Positions 10,390 through 23,368 of a DNA stretch of 64,000 bases are shown here, piece after piece. The DNA comes from Galeruca laticollis (Eukaryota > Arthropoda > Insecta > Coleoptera > Chrysomelidae), in the NCBI GenBank assembly GCA_963921935.1, contig OY998177.1:22529926-22593925 (forward strand). Direction: 5' to 3'. A program made the translations under genes and the position numbers. Positions within the stretch are counted from its first letter, which is position 1. Each line of letters opens with the position of its first letter. The notes under the pieces are model-generated. The model did not search any database and was not told where the DNA came from. It was given only the letters and a program-made list of their open reading frames with translations.

Positions 10390-12720
10390 TTTACTACTCG
10401 AGTTATGACTACCAGACAAACTTCACTTTGAACCTAACCCTAAGAAACAAAAAGTTTATGTAAATAATGAGAAATGCAGTTTGGAAGCATCGACTACGAC
10501 TCCATTTGTTGATCAAGATGAAAAAGAAGACGCAATCGGAATCAATGAGGATGATTACCCTTCAACTTCCTCATCGGACAAAGAAGTATCCAGGTTGGTG
10601 GGATTAGGATCTGATTCAGACGAAACTAAGATTAGTAATGAAAATAGTGATTTTGTTAATGGGGATGAACACCCAATTTGTTGGTGTCTTGAACAAATTG
10701 CTGAATTTGAAGCAAAAAATCAATGGTTAATTGTGAACAAAGAACTAGGTTCTAATATTTCCAGAAGCGTGAGTACTCTAGGAGCCGAGAAAATAAAGGG
10801 CCTAGAAATTAGTGAGGAGAGGGTTTTCGTTTTAGGAACTGTTACCGCTAATGGAAACAATAAAAAAAGACCAACAATCCTCTCTTAGGAAAAAGATGTT
10901 TTTACACTGTGGGTCTCGAGCTCACTCTTTAGCTCAAAAAATACTCAATGAAGCAAAGAAAGATACATTGAAAAAAGCTGTTGCTTCTATGCATCAGGAG
11001 CAGCAAATTGTTACTGAGCGCATTTTCCGCACGGCTTACAAGCAGGCCAAACTAAATAGGCCGTTTTTTGAGTTTGAAACAGAAATCGATCTTCAAATAA
11101 TGGTTTGGATATGGGCCGAATACTCCATTCAAATGTTGCTTGCTCCAACATAAATCATCATATCTCTGATGAAATGAAATCAGACATAATAAATGGCCTA
11201 TTCAGTCAGCTGCTTTTGGATGAGGCCACTTCAGTTTCGAACAAAAATGTTTTGGTGATTTATATCAGAACTGTTTTAGAAGGAATGCAAAACCCAATGA
11301 CAATATTCATAACACTTTTTGAGCTAAATAGCACAACATCAGCTGGTATTTCACAAGAACTTTTAAATCAGTTACAAGCATTAGGTCTAAGCTTTGAGTT
11401 CATGAAAGACCATAGGATTGCTCTAACTTGTGACGGTGCATCAGTGCTACTAGGTAAAAAAGCTGGCCTTGCTATGCAGCTTACTGAAACATTCCCCAAC
11501 CTGTTCATTTGGCACTTTTTAAACCATCGTTTAGAGCTCGATGTGCACGATTCGGTGGAGGAAGTAGCTGTAATCAATCATTACAAGATATTCATGGATA
11601 AAACTAGAAACATGTTTAGTTACTTTCCGAAAAATAGGAGGGAGTTGGCAGGAGTTGCTGAAGGACTAGAGGAGCAAATTTTGAAAATCGGCCGTGTTTT
11701 ATATACTCGTTGGGTAGCCTCCAGCTTAATGGCGGTGGAAGCAGTATGGACAGATTTTAAAGCTCTGTACAATAATTTTTTAGACGCATCTGGAGTTAAG
11801 CAACGGGACTCAAAACAACGTTCGACTTAAAAAGGGCTTTGTAGCACATTGTCTCTACAACTTTTGTACACAACCTAGCGTTATTGTACGATGCTTTAGA
11901 TGAGTTAGCGGATTTATCCTTACAGCTTCAGATATCAAGCCTTAACTTAATCCAAGCTCACAGTGACGTGACAATGTTAATAAAAGTGTTTGAAAACCGA
12001 GTTGATAACATGGGTAGACGTGCAGTGGAAGCTTAAATCGCTATAGACAATATGAAGTTTCAAGATGTTGAACTTTGTGAAAGAGCCAAGATACCGATTA
12101 TTCCAGAAAAACAGTTCTACCGGAGCCTTGCTAACACCTTGACTTCAAGGTTGATATCATCTTCAAATGCGTCTGAAAACTACGACTCCATCATGAATGG
12201 CATCAAGATGATCCACCCCATGTATTGGTATCTATCACCTACGGAGAATGCGAGATCCAGCGAATCTGCGATAAATTCAAGGTTAGCAGCTCCCGTTATA
12301 TAATTAGAGACTTGAAGTAGGGACTAAAGCCTATGCTAAGTGCAGAGAAACCTACTATTCTTGAGCAGCCGTCGTCGTTCAAGAAACTGATCTCAATCAG
12401 TGCTGAATCCTAACGTGGGTTTTATGCAATGAATTAAACTATGTCTCCTCTATGATTTTCATTCTACATCAGCACTGTTTGTGATTTATTGCGTATTAGG
12501 CTCCTGGGACCTCCTGTGGCAAGATACAATCCTGATAGACACGGCATGTCCCGGCTGGCGAAGGGACGCCATTCTGCACTTGACATTTTGACACCAAATC
12601 GAAACAACGAAGCCAAAATACTTATAATGAAGACATCATTGCATTGTTGGAACTTTTTTCCTAAAACTCGTTCTCTTTTAATCCCTTTAAGGTTTTTAGA
12701 ACACTAAGCTTTCAAGAACA
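10390..12720 (+). pseudogene. hAT-family transposase relic (KIAA1586-like)
   Basis: A series of frames reads as one decayed protein. An acidic Ser-rich N-terminus (10481-10690) leads to a Cys/Trp-rich finger remnant (CWCLEQIAEFEAKNQWL). Next come FRTAYKQAKLNRPFFEFETE, DMGRILHSNVACSNINHHIS, and the hAT catalytic regions LLLDEATSVSNKNVLVIYIR and LTCDGASVLLGKKAGLAMQL. WHFLNHRLELDVHDSVEE follows, where the usual Cys of the CxxH signature is Phe. Near 12390-12650, SAES*RGFYAMN and GPPVARYNPDRHGMSRLAKG match the C-terminal dimerisation part. There are frame changes at about 10885, 11120, 11830 and 12035 and several stops. This hAT-derived family is annotated in many insects as E3 SUMO-ligase KIAA1586-like. 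No terminal repeats were confirmed. Confidence 0.8.
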
Positions 12721-13515
12721 TGACATGTAGTTTTGTTGTGGAAAAGAATTTTCTCTGTTTTTTTTTATTATTTTTAGTTAGTTTTATATTGTTTTTGTTA
12801 AATATAAAAAAATTACAATTCAACCTGTAACATTAAAAATAGATTCTAAGCATTTAGACTTACTAGTTTTTCAGAAAATTATAAAAACATCTGTTTACGT
12901 ATTGATATGTATTATTAATATTACTGTACTGTAGGTATAAATAGAAAAAAATGTAGAGAAGGCTTTATTTGTTTTCATTTCACTATTCATTGAGAAGAAA
13001 TTATATTGATCACCAGTATTGTAAGCTTCATACAAAATGGTTGGTGCAAATCGACACAAGTTTATAGGAAATTCAGAGTAGGCAGTAGGCTCCGAGATGT
13101 TAACGGGGGTGAAGATGAGGAAATGTTTAACTAAGCCTTATTAGAAAATATAGATGGTATTTTATAAGAATAAATGATAGTACCCACACCCAAAAGTTGA
13201 CGTGGGCTGTTTCTGCAGTCTATCTTCACATGCGATTAGATAGTACATGTACTGCAAGAGCAGTCGTTCTCTGCATTTAAATGTATAGAGTTATGATTTG
13301 TGCGTCCCGCCAGAGCAATATTTTTATTTTTGGCGGGAATTTCGGAGTGTAATGGGAATTTACCGGAATTTGTCTACTGATCATCACCGCTGCGCACTGC
13401 ATATTTGAACAGATTGTTTACGCCTTACAAGCAGTTAGTAGTGTTAGTACGCTCCTATATGTCAATGAGTGATGTTTGTCGGCTTGTTCTTAGAGGCTAT
13501 ATTCTCTATATAACG
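12721..13515. other. Spacer and 5' region of piggyBac relic 1
   Basis: T-rich spacer up to about 13000. From 13185 it holds short repeats such as CCCACACCCAAAAGTTGACG and a mild palindrome around CTGCAG. These may be subterminal piggyBac sequence, but no TTAA-bounded terminal repeat pair was found. Confidence 0.4.
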
Positions 13516-15355
13516 ATGAACAGAAAAGATGAAGAAAGGCTGTTACGGTGGTACAACGAATTGAGTAGTGACGATGAGCATGGAATCGAATCGAGTGGTG
13601 AGTATAATAATTTTATGTAACAACTGCAAACAATAATAATATTTGATTTTGAAGGTGACGAAAGTGAAATTCCCAGTTCGCTTACTGACCCATTTGCGGA
13701 TAGCGATAATATGACAGACGATCCTACTTATATTCAGGAGAATGATTCAAGTTCCATCACTGAGAGTGACAATAATAATGACGATGAAAATGCAGAAATT
13801 TTGGAAGGTGAGCATTTTATTATTCCGGATGTTACTTTGGAAAACAATGGACTTGATATAGTAGAGGGACCTGAGTGGGCTGGAAATACTATCAAGATAA
13901 CGAATTTTTCATTCAATCTAAACGAAAGTGGCATTAAGGTGGATATCCCTGTAACATCCATTCCAATGGACGTGTTCTCTAAAATATGGTCTTCAGAAGT
14001 TGAAGAGTTGATATAAGTATCTACTAACAGATATGGTAATGATCTTGTATCGAAAAACCGTCCTAAGCATCGTGGTAGCAGAAGTAAGGTTTTCCACGAA
14101 CCGAACTTGAATGAATTGAGAATCTTTATAGGTCTGTGCCTTCTAGGGGGACAAATTAAATTTTCTACATTACGGAAAATGTTCACCCTCGACCCACTAT
14201 ACTATCATCCCATTTTCAGCAGTGAAATGTCTGGTCGCAGGTTCGAAGAAATTCTCAGAACGTTCTCATGTGAACTTCTCACAGGTAGTGATGACGATTT
14301 TAGAAAGATAACCCCTTTGATGAGACTTATACTGGACAATAGCCAATCTCCTATGTATCCATATGAGCAACTCTCTCTGCATGAGTCTCTTTTATTGTTT
14401 TGAGGACGTTTGCGATTCAGACAATATATTAAAGGGAAAAAAGCCAAGTATGGTATAAAACTTCACGAATTATGTATTCATGATGGATATGTCTTGAATA
14501 TTGCGATATATAAGGGAAAACAAATGATCAATGAAAATCCTAGCAAATCAAAACTAGAAGATTTGGTTTTGAGACTCATGCAACCATACTTGGATAAAAG
14601 CCATCATCTATTTATGGATAATTTATATAATAGTATAGGAATGTCCAACACGTTACTCAGTAGAAAGACTCATTCAACAGGTACATTGAGGCCGAATAGG
14701 AAAGGAGTATGAAAAGAAATGGTCATGGAGAAATTGAAAAAAGGGCAACATATTTGGAAACGTCAGAATAATATTTATATATCCAAATGGAAAGAAATCG
14801 AGACGTCTATTCTATCACCACAGGTTACCATCCTGATTTGGTGACTGTGGCGAATCGGTATGGAAAAGAGAGAATAACACCATTGCATATTTCAGAATAT
14901 AATAAATACATGTCTGGTTTTGATCGCTGTGATCAGATGATCGCCTATTATTCCACGCCACGAAAGACTGTGAGATGGTATAAAAAAGTCATGTTCCATC
15001 TACTTGACATAGCTGTATGGAATTCTTCCTACATCTATGAACAAAAAGTGTTTTCATAAAATTTCGAGATTTTCTGATAAGATCTCTGATTGGTGTACGA
15101 CAGGATGAAAAAAACGGCAGAAGTTATGCTAAACCACCTAGGAGACATTTCTTTCCACTACCAGTAGAAAGGCGCAATCATTATCAAGAAAAAATTCCGC
15201 ACCCACCCAATTTCAAAAGAAAAACTTTTTTTCTGAGATGTGTTGAGTGTAGAAAGAATAAGCTGCAGAAGGCTACTTCATGGAGATGTCGTGATTGCGA
15301 GAGCAAAGTACCCCTTTGTCCAGGCAAATGTTTCGAGGCATGGCATAAAGAATAA
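13516..15355 (+). pseudogene. piggyBac transposase relic 1 (PGBD4-like), one intron
   Basis: The ATG at 13516 starts MNRKDEERLLRWYNELSSDD. A 57-bp intron (GTGAGT...GAAG, 13598-13654) restores the frame to GDESEIPSSLTDPF. The DDE core follows: NELRIFIGLCLLGGQIKFST, the region of the first catalytic Asp (LHESLLLF*GRLRFRQYIKG, where the Asp is His and the Lys/Arg codon is a stop), HHLFMDNLYNS with the second Asp, and YMSGFDRCDQMIAYYSTPRK with the third. A C-terminal Cys-rich RING-like module (LRCVECRKNKLQ ... CRDCESKVPLCPGKCFEAWH) ends the protein. Stops at 14015, 14401 and 14710, a frameshift near 14790 and a stop at 15057 inactivate it. It would cut and paste at TTAA sites. Confidence 0.9.
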
Positions 15356-16299
15356 ATGTATTTTTGTTCCTGTTCAATACAAATTCTCATTTTATCCTTG
15401 ATAAACCAAATTGTTGTTTTTTTGTTCAATAGCAGTACTCATTCATGATTAAATATGTTCACTTTTAAGTGCAGTTTATTATTGTACCGTTCGCTATTGC
15501 AGTCCTTGCACCCTCTAATTCCTATTCGGTTTGAATCGGAGCAACAGCTGCCAAAGCAGCTGACTGCGATAGCAGTTGCTAGACCACAACTTCACTTTTG
15601 TCTATGTGAGTGCACATGGACTGTCATAACAGTCCTATTTTTTTCTGTCACAGAAGAATTACTGATGTATTCACGAATCCATAGCTATATAAATTTATTT
15701 CTTATCACCACCAGATCAAGAAATATTGCTGTGCGTGTTTTTGTCCATCCTCCATTTCAGGGGGGTCCGTGAATGTGTTAGTTTCTTTAATAACCTGGAT
15801 TATATTTTGTCAATTCATTTTTATTATTGTTAAATTTTTCCATTTCGCTTTTGATTATTTATCTACTTCAATTCTAGTTCGGTTTAAAATGAAAATTGTT
15901 TGTTAAACGTAATATTTTTACTTCTATTGAATCACATTTGTTAATTTAACAACGTGGTTCATATTTTTATTTCTTCCAACCCTCTTCACAAGGTTTATTG
16001 ATGTGGATGTGTACCAACTACAAAGCTGATAATATTATAGGTGGCGCCCTCTTATCGTATCTTATCTAACTTAATTTTTTTCTTCCCCTGCACAAAAACT
16101 TAATCTTCGAAATAAGCAAAGATCTGATCATTTATAATAAAGTAGAGTAGTATTAACCGCTAACCGGTAAAATCTACTTCTAGATTATTATTTAGCTGGT
16201 AAAAGGATCCCGCCTGAGAAGCTCTATAACCGAGTAGCCGCAAACAAATTAGTAACCCAACAACAGGTCAAAGTATAAGTTTTGTGATAGCATCAAAAA
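15356..16299. other. Spacer, nothing firm
   Basis: Contains a 105-codon open frame at 15455-15772 with no recognisable domain and Leu/Ser-rich composition. I see no gene here. The stretch at 16195-16265 resembles an LTR promoter by eye only. Confidence 0.4.
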
Positions 16300-16985
16300 A
16301 ATGGTAAAAATTTTCAGAAATTGTCTATTGTTTCGATATTACTATCAGCATCAGAATGACAGAAGTTACATTTTATGTGATGCCTACCTGATGTTTAATA
16401 ATTATTTTTGGCTAGACCAAGAAGTGACCTATTTTGCAATTGACAAAATATATATGGATAGCAAAAAGGAGAAGATATGATATTACAAATATTAAAGCTT
16501 AGATATTATTAGCCCTATAAGGATATCTTTTTTTCCATTTGAGATCAGTAAAAGTATAGAAAACCAGGAAAAATATATCTGCTGATCTTGATAATTATTA
16601 CTTAATATTATAATTTAATTTAAAAGTGGAGAACACCTTAGTTTCTTAAGTTCATAGACTATTTCATATTGTGGGTCTCTTAAGTGTCTTCCAATTTATA
16701 ACTATTCTAGGAAATTCGGTTCTTGATTCTTATCACAAATATGTAGTACTTCTAGTTCTGTGTTAGTTGTCAATGAATAATTGGCGTCAAGTAGATATTT
16801 TGGGTGGTGGGATTTCTCTGCTTGTTTTAATCTCAATGCCTGTAAGTGTTCACTGTATATAATTTCAAAATTTCTAAGGGTTTGGACTTTTAAGTTTATA
16901 TATACCACACATCTTCGATGGGGATATTTTTATTTTTACATAGAACAATTTTGTAATTACATTATTTTCTGTTGTATTTGTCACA
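16300..16985 (-). mobile_element. Truncated PLE1-family fragment with GIY-YIG remnant
   Basis: Matches the inverted arm of PLE1 over most of its length, including the AAGCTTAGATATTATTAGCC block and the GIY-YIG antisense. On the minus strand 16908-16702 reads LRNFEIIYSEHLQALRLKQA followed by EKSHHPKYLLDAN, the end of the nuclease domain. A hammerhead-like motif is present (minus strand, near 16321-16354) but its core is CTGATGC, so it has decayed. No RT portion remains. Confidence 0.8.
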
Positions 16986-17314
16986 TTCATTGGGGTAAAT
17001 CGCGAGAAACGTAACTTTATATAATTCAAGATGGTGGTAACGCCCACTGGCAGCAATCTTGGACACTTTAAAATAATTTCCAGCATTTTGCCTTGCCCAC
17101 TTTACCTATAATTTGATTTCGTGATTATACTGTCAAACACAATTGTCATAAATTTTCAAGAAATTAGTTGTTACCTTAATCACACAAAAAAATGTTGCTC
17201 TTGCGCACAATTCCCCATCCTATGGAGGAATCTTGCGAGTAGTTTAAAACAATAAATACTGAGAAATATTCATTATTATAACGAATTTATTTATCTAACA
17301 TATTTTGAAGTCTG

Positions 17315-19684
17315 ATGTCAACACCAGTCACCATAAAATGTGAAATCTGTGGTAAATTTTTTAAGAAGCGAGACCTGAAAACACACCAAAACAAGACCCA
17401 TGGTGGAAAAAGTTTATGTTCTAATACGAAAGAAAGTATCAGCAATAAGGAAATAAAAGATACGGATTTTCATCTACGGTTAGCAAAATTAAAGAGCCAA
17501 CTATCTGTCATCAGAAGAGTCCCAAAAGCTTCAAGGGCTCTTTGTGCCCCAACGCTCTCTAGTCTGATTGATGAATGCGTAAGAAAAAATTCTATTCCTA
17601 CCTGTGAAAATCTATTGCTTTTTCCATACAATGTCTTAAGTCTTCCTTCTAAAAATTATAATAAAGAAGTATGTCTCTCTACTATAATCAAAAATAATTT
17701 AAAAACCTTTGATAATATAGATCATCATTAAAATTTCTCTGATCAGCAAAACACAAATTTATCAGTTCGAAAAAACATAAATTTATTATTAAATAGTGAA
17801 ATTATAAATGTCATTGATAAAGTTTCTGACGGCGACTTGACATCCGCAATCAAAATCTCAGCTTCAGATGATAGTTTTGCTGCTGTCAGTGCAGCCACTT
17901 TAACAGAATTAAAATCGAAACATCCTTTAGAGAAACTTAATAGTACGTTCTCCACTTTGAGTTTGGAACCAATTCCTATTCTTATAACAGGAGAATTTGT
18001 CAGTAATGCAGTAACCTGTTTTGAAACATGTTCTGCTGGTTGTTTATACTCTTTAAGACCTTCAGATCTACAAGATTTAATAAATTACAGTGCTGGCCCT
18101 TCAGGAAAAAATATTTTATCATCTTTGTGTAAATTATGTAATTCTATTTTAAATGGCACAGTCAACATCAATATTCGTCCTATTTTATTCGGAGCGTCAC
18201 TATTAGCTTTAACTAAAAAAGCGGGAGGTATCAGACCAATTGCTATTGGTACAGTTTACCGTCGATTAGTAAGGAAAATAATTAGTTCAAACATCAGAGA
18301 AATTAGAATGTTTACTTCGTCCATTGTAATTTGGTTTCGGGTCGAAAGGTGGTTGTGAAGCAGTTGCACATGCAGCTAGACGTTCCGACTCCAATCATAC
18401 AGACGTTAATAATAAAGTTTTTCTGAAAATTGATTTCAAAAATGCTTTCAATGCAATTCATCGTGAGAATTTATTAAAACTTGTAGCAGATATTATACTT
18501 GAAATTTTTCCTTTTATCAATCAATGTTATAGATTCCCTCCATACATTTTATTTGGCGAAAATATCATTTATTCGGATAGAGGCTCCAACATGTGGATCC
18601 TTTGGCACCTCTCCTTTTTTGCATCTATATACAAACTTACTTATAAGCAACATTGACACAGAATTCAATGGGTACCTTGATGATGGTTCTTTAGGTGGTA
18701 ATACCAATTCCGAGTTCAAGTCTCTTGTCTATATTATAATCAATTCCAAAGATATTGGTCTTGAACTCAATTTCAGCACATGCGAGTTATATTTCCTAGA
18801 AGCACCAAATAATCAAACCATTGATAAATTTAATCCTGTAGCACCAGGCATAACAGTTACCAACAGACAAAATTTATTTCTATTAGGTGCTCCTTTATCA
18901 AACGAATCGTTTTTATCAGCTTTCAATGGAAAACTAACGTTTTTCAAAAAAATTTCATCTCGTTTATCCTGGTTACCGACACATATTGCTTATTACCATC
19001 TCAAGAATTGCCTATTAATTCCAAAATTAACATATATATTAAGATGTAGTCCAACCTGGTAACATAATGATATCTTAATCAATTTTCCGTATTTCTATTG
19101 GTCCGCGTTTAGATTGTCAAATTTGTGTAAAACACCGCTGTCCTTGCGGAGCTGATGTTGATGTATGTAGACACGGCCTACGCAGCAAATCAAGTACCGG
19201 CCGTTTTTCACGTCATTCTGCAGTAAATGACCTAATCAAACGAGGCCTGTCATCTGCAAATATTCCATGTTCGTTGGAACCGTTAGGTACTTGCCGCGAC
19301 GACGGTAAATGTCCAGATGGTATGACCCTCATTCCATGGCAACGCGGCAGACCAGTTATATGGGATTTCACTTGCACTGACACTTAGGCTCTGTCCCATG
19401 TCCGATCAACATCTACTTCCGCAGGCGCTGCAGCTTTACAAGGAGAAACTTTTAAAATCAATAAATACAGAAATTTGGAAAACATTTTTATTTTTATTCC
19501 TATAGCAATTCAAACCTCTGGTATTTTCGCTTATGAAGCTTTAAAATTCATTGAAGAAATCGGTGAAAAAATATCAGTAGAAATCAATGATTCAAGAGCA
19601 ACTTTGTTCTTTATACAACAAATAAGTATTGCAATTCAAAGAGGAAAAGCTTCAGCTTTTCTCGGTTCGTTTCCCCCGTTCTAA
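17315..19684 (+). pseudogene. Non-LTR retroelement: C2H2 finger, RT and RLE-like nuclease
   Basis: The first section (17315-17731) has a C2H2 finger, CEICGKFFKKRDLKTHQNKT with the second His just after. The RT follows: CLYSLRPSDLQDLINYSAGP, then FGASLLALTKKAGGIRPIAI, motif A VFLKIDFKNAFNAIHRENLL and motif C GYLDDGSLGG. The C-terminus has a Cys-rich finger (CVKHRCPCGADVDVCRHGL, near 19120) and PDGMTLIPWQRGRPVIWDFT followed by C, which looks like a PD-(D/E)xK restriction-like nuclease, then FIPIAIQTSGIFAYEAL. Such RT-RLE layouts belong to R2-type early-branching LINEs, though I cannot place the clade. Frames change near 17731, 18330, 18490, 18610 and 19060, and a stop breaks the nuclease at 19386. 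It ends in IAIQRGKASAFLGSF. Confidence 0.75.
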
Positions 19685-22175
19685 GCCTCTAGAAGAACAT
19701 TTTATGAAACCTAATCATGAGAAACCTAATTGTTCTACCACTTCCAAAATTTCTCACATTATCGACCCTGAAACATGTGAACGTTCCTTTCTCCGAAACT
19801 CTACTTTAACACATTCATTCTCTTCTTCAGAATGTCTGCCTGCTGATACATGCGTTGACAATTCTATAAATTATGCCCAACACAATATTTTGGGCCTCAG
19901 TGTACTAAAAAATATGGATAACCACCAGCCAGATGATGTCCCATTCATAGGAATACTGAAGAAGATGACTATGCTAGAGAATGATGCGATTCCTACGCGC
20001 AATAAATTATCTTCGACCAAAACAAAAATATAAAACTGGTTTATCCCCAATAGAGTTCAAGACATCAAATAAAAAGGTAAACGACCAAATTGAAGGTATT
20101 TATACTAACAGTGTGGCATACTCTAAAAATACTAATACAGAAAATTTGTCTGATGAAGATGATAGCGGAAATCGCGCATCAATAGCCGATATCAGTAGAA
20201 ATGTTAATGACAAACTCTCCAGAACAGTAAAAAATGTTACTTACCTCGCCAATAAGACAACTGAGGTTAGACCCAAAATATCTGATGTGACCAATAGAGT
20301 GAAACCACTAAGTACAAAAGCAATATTAACCAGAGTTAAAAAATATAGTAATAATGTTTCGGTGACCAAAAAAATTTCATTGCCTCCAACAAGTGTCAAA
20401 ATTACCCCAATGTTTTCCAGTCGAATTCAAAATTGGAAGATAATGAAGACGTAGAATAAAATAATGGGTCAGAAGTCGATAGGCTCGTAGTAACTGAAGA
20501 ATCATAAACATCAATTCCCTTTCTAAAAATAATCCTAGAGTTATTAAATTCCCTTCATATATTCCATTTTCGATTAAAGTTTTTCAGAAATAGGATAAAA
20601 TTCAACAAGAACATAAGGACACGTCTAAAAATGATATAGATAACAAGGAATATATTAACAAAGTGAATCCGGCCAATGATCTATCGACATCACCCAAACT
20701 TTTCAAAACCACAATATCTCCATCAATTTCAATAGCAAACAACATCATTCCCAATTCCTTATCACGCTGATCAAGTGAGAGAGACAATAATAGAATCCGA
20801 GATTCTTCGGACAATGATAATATTTACGAAAGAGCTCTTGACAATAACTCCACAATCAGATCCATAAAGCGTATTCCCAAGAAATTTTTGGGTCTCAAAG
20901 GCATAAAAAATATTGGTAACACATGTTTCATGAATAGTATTATCCAATGCCTATCAAACACAAGGTGGCTATTAGAATATCTAATGAAAGACGCATACAT
21001 AAGAGATATCAACATAAATATATCTAGCATGAAAGGAGCACTAATTAAAGCATTTGCTGAAGTTATTCAAGAGCTTTGGTCTAAAGACGGTTCAGACAGA
21101 GTGGTTATTACAGTATCATTGAAAAGTCAGATTCAACGATTTACTTCAAGTTTCATGGGATACACTCAACATGATGCACAGGAGATTCTTCGTTACCTAT
21201 TAGCAGGACTTCACGAATATGTCAACAAGGTATATGAAAAACGAAAGACCATATTAACAAAAATTGATGACAAACTCAGTGACATTGAGAAAGCACAAAA
21301 ATCTTGGTTGAGATATCCGAAAATGGACAACTCCAAGGTTGTGGATAACTTTCGCGGTAAATTAAAATCAACAATCAAGTGCACAGACTGTGGTCACTGT
21401 TCAGTTACCTTCGATCCCTTCTGGGATTTATCCTTTTCCATACCTCAAACAAAAGGTCAACTACGACTTTCACAATGTTTAGACTTGATTCCAAGAGAAG
21501 AAACACTCGACGGTGATGAGAAACCAACATGTTCGAAATGTAAGGAACGAAGACGATGCACTAAATCATTCTCAATTCATAAATTTCCAAAAATATTAGT
21601 TATTCATCTGAAGCGCTTTTCGCAAACAAAAAGATTTAGCGGAAAACTTAATGTTGCAATAGATTTTTCAATAGAAGGGCTTGATATGAGCCATTACGCG
21701 GCTGATAATGTGGCACCTTGTATGTACAACTTCTACGCTATATCAAATCCCAGTGTAACCACTCACAATGGTCACTAAAGAGCATATTGCCGACATCCCT
21801 ACACGGGACAGTGACACGAATATAACGTTTCGAGGGTGCTATTAATATCATGGAAATCTTTAGTCAGTGGAGAAGCATATGTTCTCTTCTATGAACAAGA
21901 TGACACAAAGTCCTACCTTTGAGTTTAATAATTCTCTTTATTAGTTTTTAAATAGTATAATTTCATTGTGATCCAATGTCTCATTTGTTCTTCTCTGCAA
22001 AATTTATTTATATTTTTATATATACATTGTATTGTGTGAACTCAAATTTTCAATATAAATTTATACAATTATCATCATTATGTTAACTCAAATTGTTATA
22101 TGAAGATATGTATTTTTATGTAAACATATATCTATGTATGTATTTATAGATAAATAAACATTCCTATAAAAAGTT
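19680..22175 (+). pseudogene. Processed copy of a ubiquitin-specific protease (USP) gene
   Basis: The catalytic part (20888-21778, 296 codons) has the Cys box GIKNIGNTCFMNSIIQCLSN, QHDAQEILRYLLAGL, the zinc-ribbon cysteines (CTDCGHCS ... CSKCKERRRC) and FPKILVIHLKRFSQ. It stops right after the histidine of the His box (THNGH*), where Tyr is TAA. The rest is still readable to SWKSLVSGEAYVLFYEQDDT, with Trp changed to TGA once more. Upstream (about 19690-20880) is a low-complexity Ser/Asn/Lys-rich N-terminus in several frames. No intron is seen and an AATAAA lies near 22154, so this looks like a retrocopy. The catalytic domain resembles the USP2 type. Deubiquitinases remove ubiquitin from proteins; this copy lacks the end of the active site. 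Confidence 0.85.
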
Positions 22176-22179
22176 TTAC

Positions 22180-23365
22180 CGTAACTCTCTACTTTAAAGA
22201 CAATCAAATTCAATGATTCAACCAAAATTTACCTGAATATTACTTTATCTACTTAAAATCACACAAGGCGTATTTTTTACTTTGTTTAGAGTGCATACCT
22301 AGAGGTAACTTCCGCAAGGCTTTTTTCATCCATTCTTAAAATTAGGGGAAAAATTAATAAAATGCTCTAACGGTTTCGAATATGACACATTTCTAAGAAA
22401 AAAAATTTAACTAAAGTTCTTCGACTTTCTAAATAAAAACATAATATGTTTACTTACTTTCTTATATAGAACACTGGCGTAATCCTAAATAAGTCGTTTT
22501 TATTCAAAAACACATTAATAAAGAGGTGGTTCTTGTAACGTGAATTTCGTTCACTACTCGTAATATTTCTCGTCGATAAAAGAGTAACGTAAATTTCGTT
22601 CACCCCTCGTAACATCGAATAATATTTCTTGTCGATGGTTGTCGAGTTTTATGTTTTCGGAAGAGTTCGTTTTGATTTGGATATTTATGCCAATGCGCTC
22701 TGAGGTTCGGCCCTTAATTCATCTACTTATTGTTGAGTTCGTAATCCTACTGTATCGAAGTGCATTCATAGGAATCCACTTTCCTCACCGTCCTAAAATT
22801 ATTTCACTGGCCTAAGCCTTCGTATCGACCTAAGCCTTGTCCGTTGATGAATTCCTGCTGGGACCACGGCTCTATTCAGAACCGACTGGACTTAACCTGA
22901 CGCAGCCAGCTAATTTGTTCCCGATTCCTTTGGACGTCATCCAAATAATCGTTGGAAAAGAAAAAAACAAGGAAAGTACTAACGTCCACAATCTTAAAAC
23001 TATAGATTATTTCCAACTAATGTTCATCGACCAATTAACTTAATAGTTTGTACCACATGTAAGTTATATCTTCTTTGTAAAATATTTAATTCAAGTTTAA
23101 ACTTTAATTTCCTTCAAAATCAAATTTTTTTTTAAATTTCAATTTACTTTAAAATTCAATAACATTTTTATCTTCAATTTTTTCATTCAACATATAATTT
23201 TTATTTAATAAACTACTTGTAAATTGATTTTCAATTTTCATCCAACATTTAATTGTTATTCAATAAAACTACTTGTAAATTTTAAATAACGCTGTTCATA
23301 TTTTTTATAACCTTCCAACTTCTTGTTTTGTTGACTGGGATTAGTTGATGTAAGGTAACTTATAG
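22180..23365. repeat. AT-rich spacer with two short tandem duplications
   Basis: At 22537-22638 two diverged copies of a unit starting TAACGTRAATTTCGTTCAC follow each other. At 23189-23285 a unit CAACATWTAATTKTTATT... with TAAACTACTTGTAAATT is repeated with a period of about 54 bp. The 68-codon frame at 22837-23043 has no recognisable domain. Confidence 0.5.
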
Positions 23366-23368
23366 ACT

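Noticed and set aside
15455..15772. 105-codon plus-strand frame after piggyBac relic 1
   Set aside because: No domain and no splice or poly(A) support; probably chance.
20888..21778. USP as a working deubiquitinase gene
   Set aside because: The frame stops right after the catalytic histidine, a second nonsense codon follows, the N-terminus is frameshifted and there are no introns.
22837..23043. 68-codon plus-strand frame as a small gene
   Set aside because: No domain, no splice or poly(A) support, and it lies in repeat-rich spacer.
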